Assembly: GCA_002270565.1 (NCBI GenBank)
Contig: NQMI01000050.1
Span: forward strand, 198,236-262,235
From: Stenocarpella maydis
Taxonomy: Eukaryota > Ascomycota > Sordariomycetes > Diaporthales > Diaporthaceae
Direction of reading: 5' to 3'
DNA length: 64,000 bases
Positions 11,280 to 21,476 of this stretch are shown here, in pieces. The notes under the pieces were generated by a model. The model had not been told where the DNA came from, did not search any database, and saw only the letters and a program-made list of their open reading frames with translations. Position numbers and translations under genes: made by a program. The first letter of the stretch is position 1, and each line of letters starts with the position of its first letter.

Positions 11280-12192
11280 TCACAGCTGAAGTTTGTGCTT
11301 GTCTTCAACGCCGCATCCAGTGGCGCTGTCGTGTGCATGGCAGCAGGTCCATCGAGGGCATCGCACATGAGGGCCCAATCCCGGAATGGGGACTTTCTCG
11401 ATTCGCTCTGTAATCATATAAGTCAGACTTCGAAGGTCCTTGGCGTAAGTCAATAGGTAGTAGCGTTAACTTACCAGGGTGGAAAATGCAGCCATAAAGC
11501 TTGCTGTCCTTCTCGTGGCAAAATCACTTGCAATTCATACAGTTGAAGGCGCCATCCTTTGACACGACTGCCAAGAGGGGCTTCTTCGCCTCAGTGGCTT
11601 GCAGCTCCTCGAGGACAGAGATGCCGTGTAGGTACTCCATGAGACGCTTCTTGATGTCATCGTCCGTGTCGCTCAAGGCGATGGCGCCAGCGCGCAGCTC
11701 GTAATCGGTCGCAGAGTCGATGATCGCGGCCAGCTCAGCTCCGGCGGTGGTCGCCCGGCCAGTCTAGGACCGTCGCAGGACTCACAGGTGCATTGCGATG
11801 CGCTTCTTGATAGCGCCGTCCTCACATAGAGCAATCATAATATTCTTCAGCTCCGTTGACGCCACCTTCCTGAGGACCTCGTCTGCTTTGGGATTAACTT
11901 CAGCAGGCTTGATGTGGCGCAAAACTTGAAGGTAGGTCTCGACTCGCTCCTTGGTGCCCTTGCTCCTGCAAAGGCCGAATATGGCAGCAAAAAGCTGCTG
12001 GGAAGTCGCCAGCTCAATGAGGAAAACTTGATCGGATGCCTCGAGAGAGCCGTTGGTAGTCTTGGTGGCACCGGACAAGGTGTAAAGGCATCGTAGCTCG
12101 TCAATCATGAGCTTCTTGGTGTTGGCGTCCTCGCAGAGAGCGTGCGCAATGGCTCGCAGATCGCTAAGAGAGGCACTCATCAGCTGCGCCAT
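11280..12192 (-). pseudogene. Repeat protein with Cys/His zinc-binding C-terminus, three in-frame stops
   Basis: One continuous minus-strand frame runs from ATG 12192 through exon 12192-11475, a 67 nt intron (GTAAGT donor, TACAG acceptor) and exon 11407-11280. It is interrupted by TGA (11784-11782), TAG (11766-11764) and TGA (11526-11524), all in the same frame. Coding character continues across every stop. Three related ~40-residue units are visible, sharing the pattern L-x2-I-x2-ALCED-x3-KKR or a variant (LRAIAHALCEDANTKK; LKNIMIALCEDGAIKKR; AIALSDTDDDIKKRL). The C-terminus has NCMNC, FCHEKDS, CIFHPG, RWTCCHAH and TGCG motifs, like the Cys/His zinc modules found at the ends of fungal ankyrin/NLR-type proteins. 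Each stop could come from a single C-to-T or G-to-A change. A functional spliced form was sought at 11784 (GTGAGT), but no acceptor restores frame. Confidence 0.7.
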
Positions 12193-12685
12193 TTTGACGA
12201 GGAGTAGTAGAAATTTGGGGATGGATGGGAATTAAGTGACGAAAGGGGGATTGCCAAAGATGACAAAATTGCTTCGGGCTTGAGTGCTCTTTCACAACGA
12301 TATACGTTTGGTTCACAAGCGATGAAATGGGAGACCGAAGGTGCCATGTGCTTTGCGAAACCTTTTCGCCAGATGATGAAGAGAGGAAGGAAAGAAACCA
12401 GTCGTTGCGTGGGAAGAAGTCGGGGTTAAAAACTCTGCAGTTCCCAGGTTCCAAGTAAATATTCCACCGCACAGCGTCCCAGGTGTGGAAAGTACCCAGG
12501 TAAAAGTTAATATGCTCAGCGGCACTGCACCAGTCTTCACTTTCCGTCGGTTATAAACTACATTCGCCCAGGCCCCACCTAGATAGGGCTGAGGATAGCT
12601 TCATTTTTGGAGCTGACCCATCGCTGTGGCATTCACTTGGAAGATTCGACCGGGGGAAAGGGGGGGGGGGTTACTCACGTGCCAT
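12193..12685. other. Intergenic, nothing recognised
   Basis: Upstream of the pseudogene. Ends in a G-run (12660-12670) directly before dispersed-element copy 2. Confidence 0.5.
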
Positions 12686-13105
12686 ACCAGGTGAAAAGCC
12701 CCTCCCGGGGCCCTGGGAGCTATTCGTCTAAGTATTATAGCTCAAATAAGCGTAGAGGCAGTTCGCCTTCATCACTCGCTCCGCTCGCTCCTCCACACCA
12801 CCCAATAGGGCCCTCCGCGTACCCAGACAAAGGGCTTCCACAAGGGCCCCCTACCCACACCCAGAGGAAGGCCCTCTATATACCTAGAGTAGGGACCTCC
12901 GTATACCCGAAGGGAGGGCCCTCCGTGTGCCCATAGGAAGGGCCCCTAGAGGGAGGGGCCCCTTCCCAGGCCCCCGGCCCTCTGAGTTGGGGTTCTCCTA
13001 CTGACCAATCGGCATGGAAATATTATCTGGCCTCTAATTACTACAAATCTTCGAACTGTCTGGCATGTTGTATGTCAAGATCCCGTCCATAGACTATTCT
13101 GGGCG
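12686..13105 (+). repeat. GC-rich dispersed element, copy 2
   Basis: Begins ACCAGGTGAAAAGCCCC and contains the AAGTATTATAG block, TTCATCACTCGCTCCGCTCG, CACCACCCAATAGGGCCC and an internal array of TACCCAGA/ACCTAGAG + GGGCCCTC-type units. It then shares a further 3' segment with copy 3 (CCCTCTGAGTT, TCTCCTACTGAC, ATTATCTGGC, CTATTCTGG). Least mutated of the three copies. Confidence 0.75.
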
Positions 13106-13505
13106 AATAGCACTCGTAGAAGACGTCCTCATTGACCCAGAAGACATACAAGGACCTTGAAGCCAGGAGGACCACCTTCGGTCCAAATCTTAAAGGTCGA
13201 GAGACCATAGTACGCAATACGGTCCTCTAATTACTTATGCGAACTCTATTCATCCGAGGGGTCGGCTCGGAGAGCCTCGACGAGAACTATGGTGATAATT
13301 TTTGGGGACTTCCTCAGCAAAATCACTCACTCACGGGTCCTTGCTCATTTCTGGGGGGAAGACATCCTTCCACATAATGAAGCACCGCAAAGTAGAATAT
13401 ACACGGTGTTTTGTGTGTTGGTAGGCTGTTTTATAGAAATCGTTGGCGGATTACGATTGAGTCCCTGGCGTCCAAGATTCCCGAACCAAGCCAATTGGAC
13501 TACAA
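13106..13505. other. Intergenic, nothing recognised
   Basis: Between dispersed-element copy 2 and the GH92 gene's 3' end. No gene seen. Confidence 0.5.
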
Positions 13506-16093
13506 TCATAGCAACAAGTGCCCCGGGCTGGGTGGCACATCTCCAGTATCCCACCTCGCCTGCTCCGGCCCAAGATGGAATTCTAATACACTCCCTGTGC
13601 CATTCCCAGTCAGATCACTGTGGCTGATCCAGCTCTTGGTCCACGGCTCTCCATTGACCTTGAGCTCCTGAACATACGGGCCATTCTCCAGCCCCTCAGC
13701 TAAGACGCGAACGACGCCTCCAGAATCTCCCAAAGAGATGCTGATATCCTCAAACCACGGCGCCAGGATCAGGTAAAGCGGTTGAGCAGCAACGGGGTAC
13801 AGCCCAACCATGTTCCAGATGAGCCATGAGCTCATGGCGCCCGCGTCGTCGTTCCCGGGGATTCCCGACGGGCCGTCCGTATAGTACTCATCTACGACCT
13901 CGCGTGACCTTTGCACGGACTTGTGTTGCCTCTGAGGCAGGTAGTTGTACAAGAAGGGCGTCATAAAGGACGGCTCGTTGCCGGGGTTGAAGATGGTGGT
14001 GCCCGCGTCGTTGATGCTCTGCTCGGACTGGGACAGGCCCTTGATGAACATGGTATCGAGGCGCGCCTCGCTGGCTTCCGGGCCGCCCATGAACGACACC
14101 AGGGTCTCCATGTCGAAGTGGAATCCCAGACTGTACTCCCAGGGAACACCTTCGTATGTGATGGCGCTCCAGCTGCACTCTCCGCATTTCAGAGGGCTGT
14201 ATGGCTGGATGGTGCCGTTGCCGTAGGTCGGCGCGAGGAAACCAGTGAAGTTCAGTGCTGTGGTGTTGTGTGACCACGTCTTTTGCCATCCGCTATACAA
14301 TCGTGTTAGCATTCATGGTAAACTGCTGATGTGTGGGGAAAGAGATACTCACGCTGACCGATTCAAGTACCTGGCAGCCTCTTCCGGAGCTTCTCCCTGG
14401 GCGACTTGGAAGACGGAAAAGTCATTGTACGCATACTCGACCGTCTTGCTCAGGCAACGCCCCTTGTTAGGCGTGACGTAGCCGTACTTGATCCAGTCGG
14501 ACAAGGCGCCGCGGCCTTCCTTGGTGCTCCCGGTCAGATCTTCCCAGTCGAGATTGTTAGGAGGCTGGACCTCAGCATTCGTCTTCATGGCCTTATAACC
14601 ATCCGCCCAGTTTATGCCTTGCCTCAGGCCCTTTACGTATGCGTCCGCGAGTACGTTATCGGCGTTCGAGCCGCCCTGTACCCTGCCGTTGTAGTTGCGA
14701 CTGCGGCCATCTGGTAGGAACCTCTCGTGGCGCCAAATATCGATCAAGGCCCTCACCATACCTATCTGACGATCGGGAAGGATGAGAGTTATTAGGGGGT
14801 GGAGAGTTCGGAATGTGTCCCATAGTGTATAGAAATCATCATAGTATGGCTCCTCGGATTCCCAGCTCGGGTTCTCGCCTGTCCGGTCCGATGGCAAGAG
14901 GTGAGAATGATATAGAGCGGTGTAGAACATCTGCAGCTGGGTGCTGTTGGAGGTGGTCACTTTGATCTTCGAAAGGACCTCGGAATTCCAATTGTCCCGG
15001 GCAGACTGTGCCGTGGCGTCGAGATCCCAATCGGGTATCTCGTTGAGGAAACTACAGGCTTTGTCTGCAGAGATCCACGAGACTCCTACTTTGGATGTGA
15101 CGGTAGAGGCGCCTGCAGGGAACTCGAAAAGCCCCCCGATGCGATTTCCGTACTGGTAATTCTCCGCTCCAGCCTTCAGAAAGGTGTCATTTGTAAAGTT
15201 GGGTTTGACATCCGTTGCGTTTGGCCAGAATGGATCCGTGTTCTTGCCCCAGAACAACTGGGACTTTGAGGGTGTGGTATCAAAATTACCACAAAAGTAT
15301 ACGCGGAAATCGCCGCCTGTTTTATTGTCAGCATATCATTTCACCAGGCTAAGCTGTGGCTCAGGGAACTCACCCCACACCCATCCCTCTCTGAAAACAG
15401 CGTACCCGGAATACCAAGCTCCGTCTTCGCTTCGCTCCAGGTAGCCATTGCTGTATTGTTGTTCCTTCTTGCCCATACCCGGCAGGAAATGGCTTATGTC
15501 CACCAAGACGTATTTTCCATCGCCGCCTTCAGGGAATTGGTACTTCATGATTCCAGCGTGCATGCTGGCACTAATCTCCGCCGTAACGCCATTTTTCAAC
15601 TGCGTCTTGTAATATCCCACTTGAGCCTCGTCTTTCACGACACGCGGTTGCATGTACGTGAGATTATCCAACAGATTCACATTCTCGAGCGTCGTAAGCG
15701 GCATCTGCGGGATCAAACCGTACGCCGGCGCCCCTCCAGTTCCACTGACATGCAGCAGGGAGATTCCGGTGACGTTGCCGTCAGGCGTATAACCCGCGTT
15801 GGCCGAAAACGAGTAGTTGAACCTTCGGCGCGACTGATCAGCACATGGACCACTCCCACGGCACTGGTTACCTAGGCAGCTTACCTGGTAGTGTCAATGC
15901 CCACCTTGGCCGCGCCAAAAGGCAGAGATGCTCCGGGGAAGACATTGCCGGCGTTCCAAGCCAGACCAGGAATCGGGCCCTCCGTGCCGATGAAGAGGTC
16001 CACGTGCTTGGTGAAGTCTTGCACGGTGTCAGCACCACTGGCGCATGTGGCAGCCAGCAGGAGGCATCCTACAGCCCTACCCAAGTGCAACAT
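13506..16093 (-). CDS. Secreted GH92 family alpha-1,2-mannosidase
   Basis: Exo-acting, calcium-dependent mannosidase family that trims alpha-mannosyl residues; predicted extracellular. Exons 16093-15885, 15822-15374, 15316-14353 and 14292-13506 give 802 aa, a normal GH92 length. The start MLHLGRAVGCLLLAATCASG is a good signal peptide. Family landmarks in order: DLFIGTEGPIPG and NVFPGASLPFG in exon 1, DTTRFNYSFSANAGY across junction 1, GGDFRVYF across junction 2, the FWGKNTDPF region, LYHSHLLPSD, YDDFYTLWDTFRTLHP, NRSAGWQKTW across junction 3, and the C-terminal catalytic region GIPGNDDAGAMSSW with GLYPVA. Many N-x-S/T sequons fit secretion. The intron 1 acceptor (GAAG|G at 15823) was chosen over a nearer CAG because only it restores DTTRF. 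Confidence 0.92.
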
Positions 16094-16579
16094 AGTGCTG
16101 TCCTGGCAAGTACGGCCCAATCAGGCGCACGACACTGAGCACAACAACGTAACGGGCGATAGAAGAAGGGGGACAGGGTTGACTTATTACTTATGCTCTC
16201 CCACATATCCGACAAGAACAATCCAGAAAACGCCCTGACTGGTCCAATTCGCGTCTCACCCGACGGATTTTGATTTCTTTGATCTTGCTTGCCCTGTCTA
16301 AGCCATTTGACCCGACTGCCCCGACTGCCCGACAACCTTGACCCGCAAGTGGCTCCACCGCGATGCGTCTTCCCCATGTCGAACCCACCCCCGACCCCGC
16401 AAAGACCAGGTCTTCCCTGTATCTCCCCACAATTTCCTGTGCTGGAGTCACAACGGCCCTGACTTGGCAGAGGGGAGGCCCTGTAGAACTTGACCGAACC
16501 CAGCTACACTGTCCCGAGGCGTCGCGGTGGCTCCGCAGCGGTTCCTTGATGTTGTAATCATGTGGCTTTGCTATTCATC
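16094..16579. other. Intergenic, promoter side of GH92 gene
   Basis: No ORF of note. Short direct TTGACCCGACTGCC-type repetitions lie near 16308-16345. Ends at dispersed-element copy 3. Confidence 0.5.
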
Positions 16580-16943
16580 CAGAATAGTATATATACTACA
16601 CCAGACGGTTCAAAAAGGTTTAACCAATCAGAAGCCAGATAATATATATATACTAATTAGTCAGTAGGAGAGCCCTAACTCAGAGGGCCAGGGGCCTAAG
16701 AAGGGGCCCCTCCCTCCAAGTATACAGAGGTCTCCTCTAGGTATATAGAGGGCCCTTATGGAAGCCCTCTGTCTGGATATATAGAAAGCCCTATTGGGTA
16801 GTATGAAGGGGGTTTGCTTGAGGAGCGAGCGGAGCGAGTAATGAAGCCTAACCGCCTCCACGCCTATTTAAGCCGTAATACCTAGATTATATACTCGGAC
16901 GAAGAGCTCCCATGACCCGGGGGGGGGCTTTCCACCTGGTATT
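16580..16943 (-). repeat. GC-rich dispersed element, copy 3 (inverted)
   Basis: On the minus strand it starts ACCAGGTGGAAAGCC and repeats the block order of copies 1 and 2. That order includes CATTACTCGCTCCGCTCGCTCC, CTACCCAATAGGG, the internal array, CCCTCTGAGTTAGGG, CTCCTACTGAC and ATTATCTGGC. Many positions that are C/G in copy 2 are T/A here (for example CGCGTACCC versus TATATATCC), a transition pattern consistent with RIP or CpG decay. Confidence 0.75.
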
Positions 16944-17510
16944 TGCATTTCCTAGACCATCCTTGAGTATCCGTCCCAAAGCTGCGGGACCTGACTGCAA
17001 ATGCACTTGAGGTTCGTCACGTTCAGGTCAGCAGCAAACAGATGACACTGAAGGGGGATCCAGCCACGGTGGCTCTGTTCCTAGGCTGCTTTCCTAGCAT
17101 AGGACTTCAGATAGAGCTCGGTCAAGACTTGCGGTCCACTTCCGAGATCGAGTGTTTGCAAACATTCTTGCAGTGGACATGGGGATGGCGATTGCGCACC
17201 ACCTTGGACGTAATATATACTTCGTGTATTACGTATCTCGTATAGTATAGGGCTCTTAATCATGCCTGGGTGCGGAATATACAGATGCTTATGTACAGGA
17301 AAGGAAGCCAGAGAGGACTGAAGTCATTTGTCCACACGCAGACACCACCAGACTGGCCAATATCGACATTGTAGAGTATGGCGCACTCGCAAACGCATTA
17401 CGGGAGGTCAGTCATCCGCAGCGAAGTAGGCGTGGACACTTGCAGCCACCGGCTGCCACAACAAAGTGGTCTGACCTCACAGCTCCGCCTACGTCTTCTT
17501 ATCATGACGC
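16944..17510. other. Intergenic, nothing recognised
   Basis: Between copy 3 and the cutinase 3' end. No gene evidence. Confidence 0.5.
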
Positions 17511-18394
17511 TCAGACGGCTAGCATCCTCGCGGCTTCAGCCACTAAAGCAAAGCCTGCCGGTGCCGCTACCACTCGGGACGCGGCGCTGGTCCTAACGGT
17601 GCCAGACCCGGTGCCAGACCCGGTGGTGGAGCCCGAGCTGTTACTGCTACCAGACCCAACCTTGACCTTCTCGGTGATGAAGTTGACGGCAGACGTCCCG
17701 TTGTCCTGCACGTAGGACAGATGTACGGCGAGGCTGGTGCCCGAGTCGCAGAACGTGTCGTTGGCGTTACAGAACGAGACCATCTTGTTTGCCACGCTGG
17801 CACAGCTGGCGCTATCGGTACGGGGGAAGACCTATTCACCGTGCAGTCAGCCACCATTCACTCCCGATTATACCCCTTGGGCAGACTCACCCCATTCTTC
17901 GTCGAGGTACCCTGGTCATAGGACTGACCCGCGACGTGCGTAGGGTCGCCCATCAACACGATCGCAGCAACCTTATCGGCGACAGCCGTCGAAACAGCCG
18001 GCGTCTGGGCAAACCCGCTGACCGTCGAGCCACAAACCGTGTCTGCAGTGACCTGTGCGCCCTGCGAATATCCCATGAGGACCATCCTGCTGGCCGGGCA
18101 CGCCTGCGCGTACCTGTTGACCAGCTGCGTCATGGCGGCGACGCCCTGGCCCTCCGAGATCTGGTAGTCGTCCAGCGTGGCCGGGTACACGACTGCCTCG
18201 GCGTTGGAGCCAGGAAGCTGCTCCATCACCCGTGCCGAGATGTTGCCAAGGAGGCCGAAGCCTGGCGCTTCGAGGGACGCGCGCGCCACGATCAGGTGCA
18301 CCGCGTTGCCGGAGACGCACGCCGGCGAGCTCGTGTTTGTGGCCTGGGCCGCGGCCTGGGCCGCGAGGCCGGAGAGGAGCAATGGCTTGAGCAT
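17511..18394 (-). CDS. Cutinase-family (CE5) secreted serine esterase
   Basis: Extracellular alpha/beta hydrolase of the cutinase/acetylxylan esterase family, hydrolysing plant cutin or acetyl esters. Exons 18394-17891 and 17831-17511, with a 59 nt intron (GTGAGT, CTGAC, TAG), give 274 aa. Signal peptide MLKPLLLSGLAAQAAAQA. Catalytic Ser in MGYSQGAQ; catalytic Asp in NDTFCDSG and His in LAVHLSYV, both encoded by exon 2. Cysteines that would form the conserved disulfides are present. The C-terminus has a Ser/Gly/Thr-rich linker (SGSTTGSGTGSGT) followed by a hydrophobic tail (RVVAAPAGFALVAEAARMLAV region), consistent with GPI anchoring. An upstream in-frame ATG (18439) would add 15 residues and spoil the signal peptide, so 18394 is preferred. 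Confidence 0.92.
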
Positions 18395-19791
18395 CGGGGG
18401 CGGCTGTCCTGGCTCACCCGGCTCCACGGACAGAAACAAGCCTCGAGGGCGCGAGAGGCTTGATTATAGCGAGCGGCTGCTCTATGAGATGTGAGGAAGG
18501 CAAATGTTGCTTGAATGACAACGAGGCTGGTGGGCCAAAAATGGGGTGGGCATGACCGGAAGGCAGTCTACATATATCCGGATCGCCCTCCTCCATATAT
18601 ACAGGTGTGAGAGTGCCCATGGTGGAACAAGCTCTGGAGATCAGACTCAGTAAGAAACGTGCCGTCATCCGAATCACCGGGCGCTCATATGTTGCATGCC
18701 GTTCTTGAGGTGGTTTGCGAGCCAGGAGCCACCCTGCTCCCTGGGAGATTTATTTTGCAAACTTGAAAGGGTCAGATGGCCTATAGCGGCCCTCGGTATA
18801 ATATTGCATCCAACGAGTCCTTGATTAACAGGGGCGGTGAGCTCCCAAGTTGACGCAGGCCTGCCCCTGTGCACCTCGGCGGCACCTATGCAACAAGTAA
18901 GACGCCATGCTACCTACTTAGCTTGAGCCTGGTCCAGACGGGATATTGCAGGGCTTTACTCGAGCTATTGGATTTCCAGATGTCAGTGACAGCGAGGCAC
19001 GCCATTCCCAGCACACCATTTTGTGGGCTGGGATGTATCTACTATTATCCCGTTGAGGCTTATCATTAACTCGGGTGAGGGCAGACCGAATAAGGAAAGC
19101 TTGCGATTTGCCCAGCCCCTTCTGACTTTGAAGGTCATTGAAACCAACACACAACCCCACGAATCGCGCCGACTTTGGGCGTCCAACGAATGCGACTGGC
19201 GGCTGCAATGCGCGGCGCGTCCTAATCTTCCATACAGGGTCTGTGGCCCCCATTCTAGCGATGGGGTGCTTCTTGTTTCACTGACTCCGCTTCTGGTGCA
19301 GTAGAGATTCATCCCGTAGTTCGAGACGATTCACGGCGGCAGATAAAGTTTCCTGGGCTGAAAAGGTGCATAACACGCTGCCAGTATAGTGGATACCGCC
19401 GGGTACATACCTAGGTAGCCATACTATGATGCAGAACTGTTGTCTCTAATGTCGTCCACATGGTGGCTTGCCCTCAGTATTCTTATTTCCAGTGGTTTAT
19501 GAGATGCCTTCTCTAGGCTCGTTCCCGCTGCCCCTGATCAGAGTTCAGACCGAGACGTCACACACACCCTAAACTGCACGCATGAATTAGCCCCAAGCTC
19601 AGCCGAAGCTAAAACCTCAGCGGGCGTAAAACAGAATCCGACTAGGTCTCCCCTCAGAACCTTTACGCAGAGCTTGTGGAGATACCAGTGATGCCACAGT
19701 ACCGGCAGAGTTGTGCCCAAATAAGCGCCCACCGCCCCCCAGTCGAGGTTGATGCTGCCCTGGGGTAGGCTCTACAAATACCACAGAGTAT
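18395..19791. other. Intergenic region, no gene supported
   Basis: Contains one TACCTAGGTA palindrome (19408-19417). The scattered short frames have no motifs. Confidence 0.5.
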
Positions 19792-20816
19792 ATGTACTCT
19801 GCCCAAGGACCCGCCACTACACAGTTCTCGAGATCCAAAGCGAGCAGCTCTGAAGGGCATGATAAGGACCCATTTGCAAAGTCAAAGAGCAGACTCCGAT
19901 GCGAACATCAAGCTCAAGAAACCAACCGGGGATTCCCTCCACTCTGGCTCGTCAGAGTTCGCGAAGATATTTAAATGCTATGACAAGACCAAAACTTCAA
20001 GCACTAGAGAATCCAGCGCCAAAACTAAAATTGGCCAGTCAGATCTAGATCTCTCGAGAAATTCGTCTCAGGATCAGGCCAACGCGCATCCAAAACGAGT
20101 TCACACGAACAAGTCTTCTAAAGGCGGACACCGTGCCGACAAAAACGCTGTCTCTACGGAGCACCAGACCAAGTCGGAGACAAGGACCCAAGTGGTCACG
20201 AGAAAATAAGTAAGACTAAGGCGACCTCTGATTATCCTGGCAGCATTGGCGGCGTCTTCACAGCCGGATTGAACACGTTGAGACACAAGTTGAACGATGC
20301 AGCGGTTAAGACACCCAATGAACACACTGGAGCAGAAAGCAAAGCCATGAAGGCCAGAGACCAAGCCCCACAAACCGTCTTATCATGAAGACCATAATCG
20401 GTATCCTCGACGCAAACCGGAGAAAGCCCACCCCAGGCGGGCCAAACTGATGTCCCTGGATGCAGTCAGATCTCGGATATGCCTACCCAGACGGATCTTC
20501 CAGGCCACACTGCTCCACTAGTCCACGCTGGTTAGTCACTGTCGAGTGATCTTTCAGTCCAGGCGGAGCCACCAGTCCATACCGGCGACAGTGATTCCAC
20601 CCAGCCTGCTCCAAAACCTGGACAGAGTAGCCTGGGATTCACCGGTATCTCCGCTCAAGGCAACTTTTCTGACGATACTGGTGCCCCAGGTGATCTGGAA
20701 GGAGGTCCTCAAGCACAACTACCATCCCATGGAGAAGATGGCCCAACTTCGTCTTTCATTCTGACAGTCTTTAGACCCGGATGTACTCCCCGGCCCCATC
20801 AACCCGGGCTCTAAGA
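19792..20816 (+). pseudogene. Decayed low-complexity hydrophilic ORF
   Basis: Three consecutive segments read as coherent Ser/Thr/Lys/Pro-rich protein, but in different frames or across stops: 19792-19974 (start MYSAQGPATTQFSRSK), 19859-20209 (KLKKPTGDSLHSGSSEF onward), then GSIGGVFTAGLNTLRHKL near 20240. A further PST-rich frame runs to a TAA near 20816, passing one TAG near 20533. The simplest reading is a single gene broken by frameshifts and a stop. A GTAAGA donor just after the TAA at 20207-20209 was considered but does not clearly restore frame. No family recognised; the composition suggests an intrinsically disordered protein. Confidence 0.35.
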
Positions 20817-21224
20817 ACGGCGGGTGAGTCGGACTAGGGAGCTGGGGCCCCCATAGGACGTATAAGCGGAGCTATCATAACTCTATTTACACTCCTTATA
20901 CTAATTTTATTCAAAAAAAAAATGAGGAACAGAAGACTAAAGTCAGATCTATAACAAGAGGCAAGCCAATGTTTTGTATTCTAGCCGGGGAAGGTGCGGC
21001 AACCAAATACAAGCGGTGAAATTCTTTGTTTATGATTTTAAAGAACTAAGAGAACCTGTAAAAGTATCTATAAATGTGGACTTCTCACAAGTTAGTAGAC
21101 GGTGGTCTAGGGAGGATATATCTGGGTAGCATGGGGCTCGAAAAGCGAGGCTCAAGGCGGATATTGTATTGGCTACTTGGAAGTGTCCATTATATCCATA
21201 GCTCTCCGCGCCGTCCTTCCTTAT
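20817..21224. other. Intergenic, nothing recognised
   Basis: Includes an A-run near 20913-20922. No gene seen. Confidence 0.5.
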
Positions 21225-21476
21225 CTAAGGACCTCCCTGTACAGCGTCAAAGCCTGCTCCAGAGGCACTCTGTTCGGATCCTCCTTGTTCATTGTCTCTC
21301 TGCCCAGCATCTTGCCCCGTGTTTCCAGACGCGGGTGGCTGAGGGGAAGGCGCCGGTCTGTGCCATGTTAGTTTATCGTATGCGAACCAGCAGTATCAAC
21401 GTAACGAGATAACTGCGAGGCAGGCTTACGGCTGGGGGCGGATAACGTTATGTTTGGCTCTCGGGTTCCCAGGCAT
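21225..21476 (-). CDS. Small spliced hypothetical gene
   Basis: Supported mainly by a textbook intron on the minus strand: donor GTAAGC at 21429, branch ACTAAC and acceptor GCACAG ending at 21358 (72 nt). Exons 21476-21430 and 21357-21225 give 59 aa, starting MPGNPRAKHNVIRPQP and ending in a Gly/Gln/Ser-rich stretch. Other frames of exon 2 are also open, one reading KEDPNRVPLEQALTLYREVL, so the true reading frame and start are uncertain. No family recognised. It could also be the terminal part of a longer gene or a spliced non-coding RNA. Confidence 0.35.

Noticed and set aside
11760..11784. Intron starting GTGAGT to explain the TGA and TAG in the repeat-protein gene
   Set aside because: The nearest in-range acceptors give too short an intron or break the frame, while coding continues in the original frame.
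13911..14273. Plus-strand 120-codon frame
   Set aside because: Antisense to GH92 exon 4.
21015..21026. GGTGAAATTCTT resembling an 18S rRNA core stretch
   Set aside because: The similarity does not extend cleanly on either side; probably chance.
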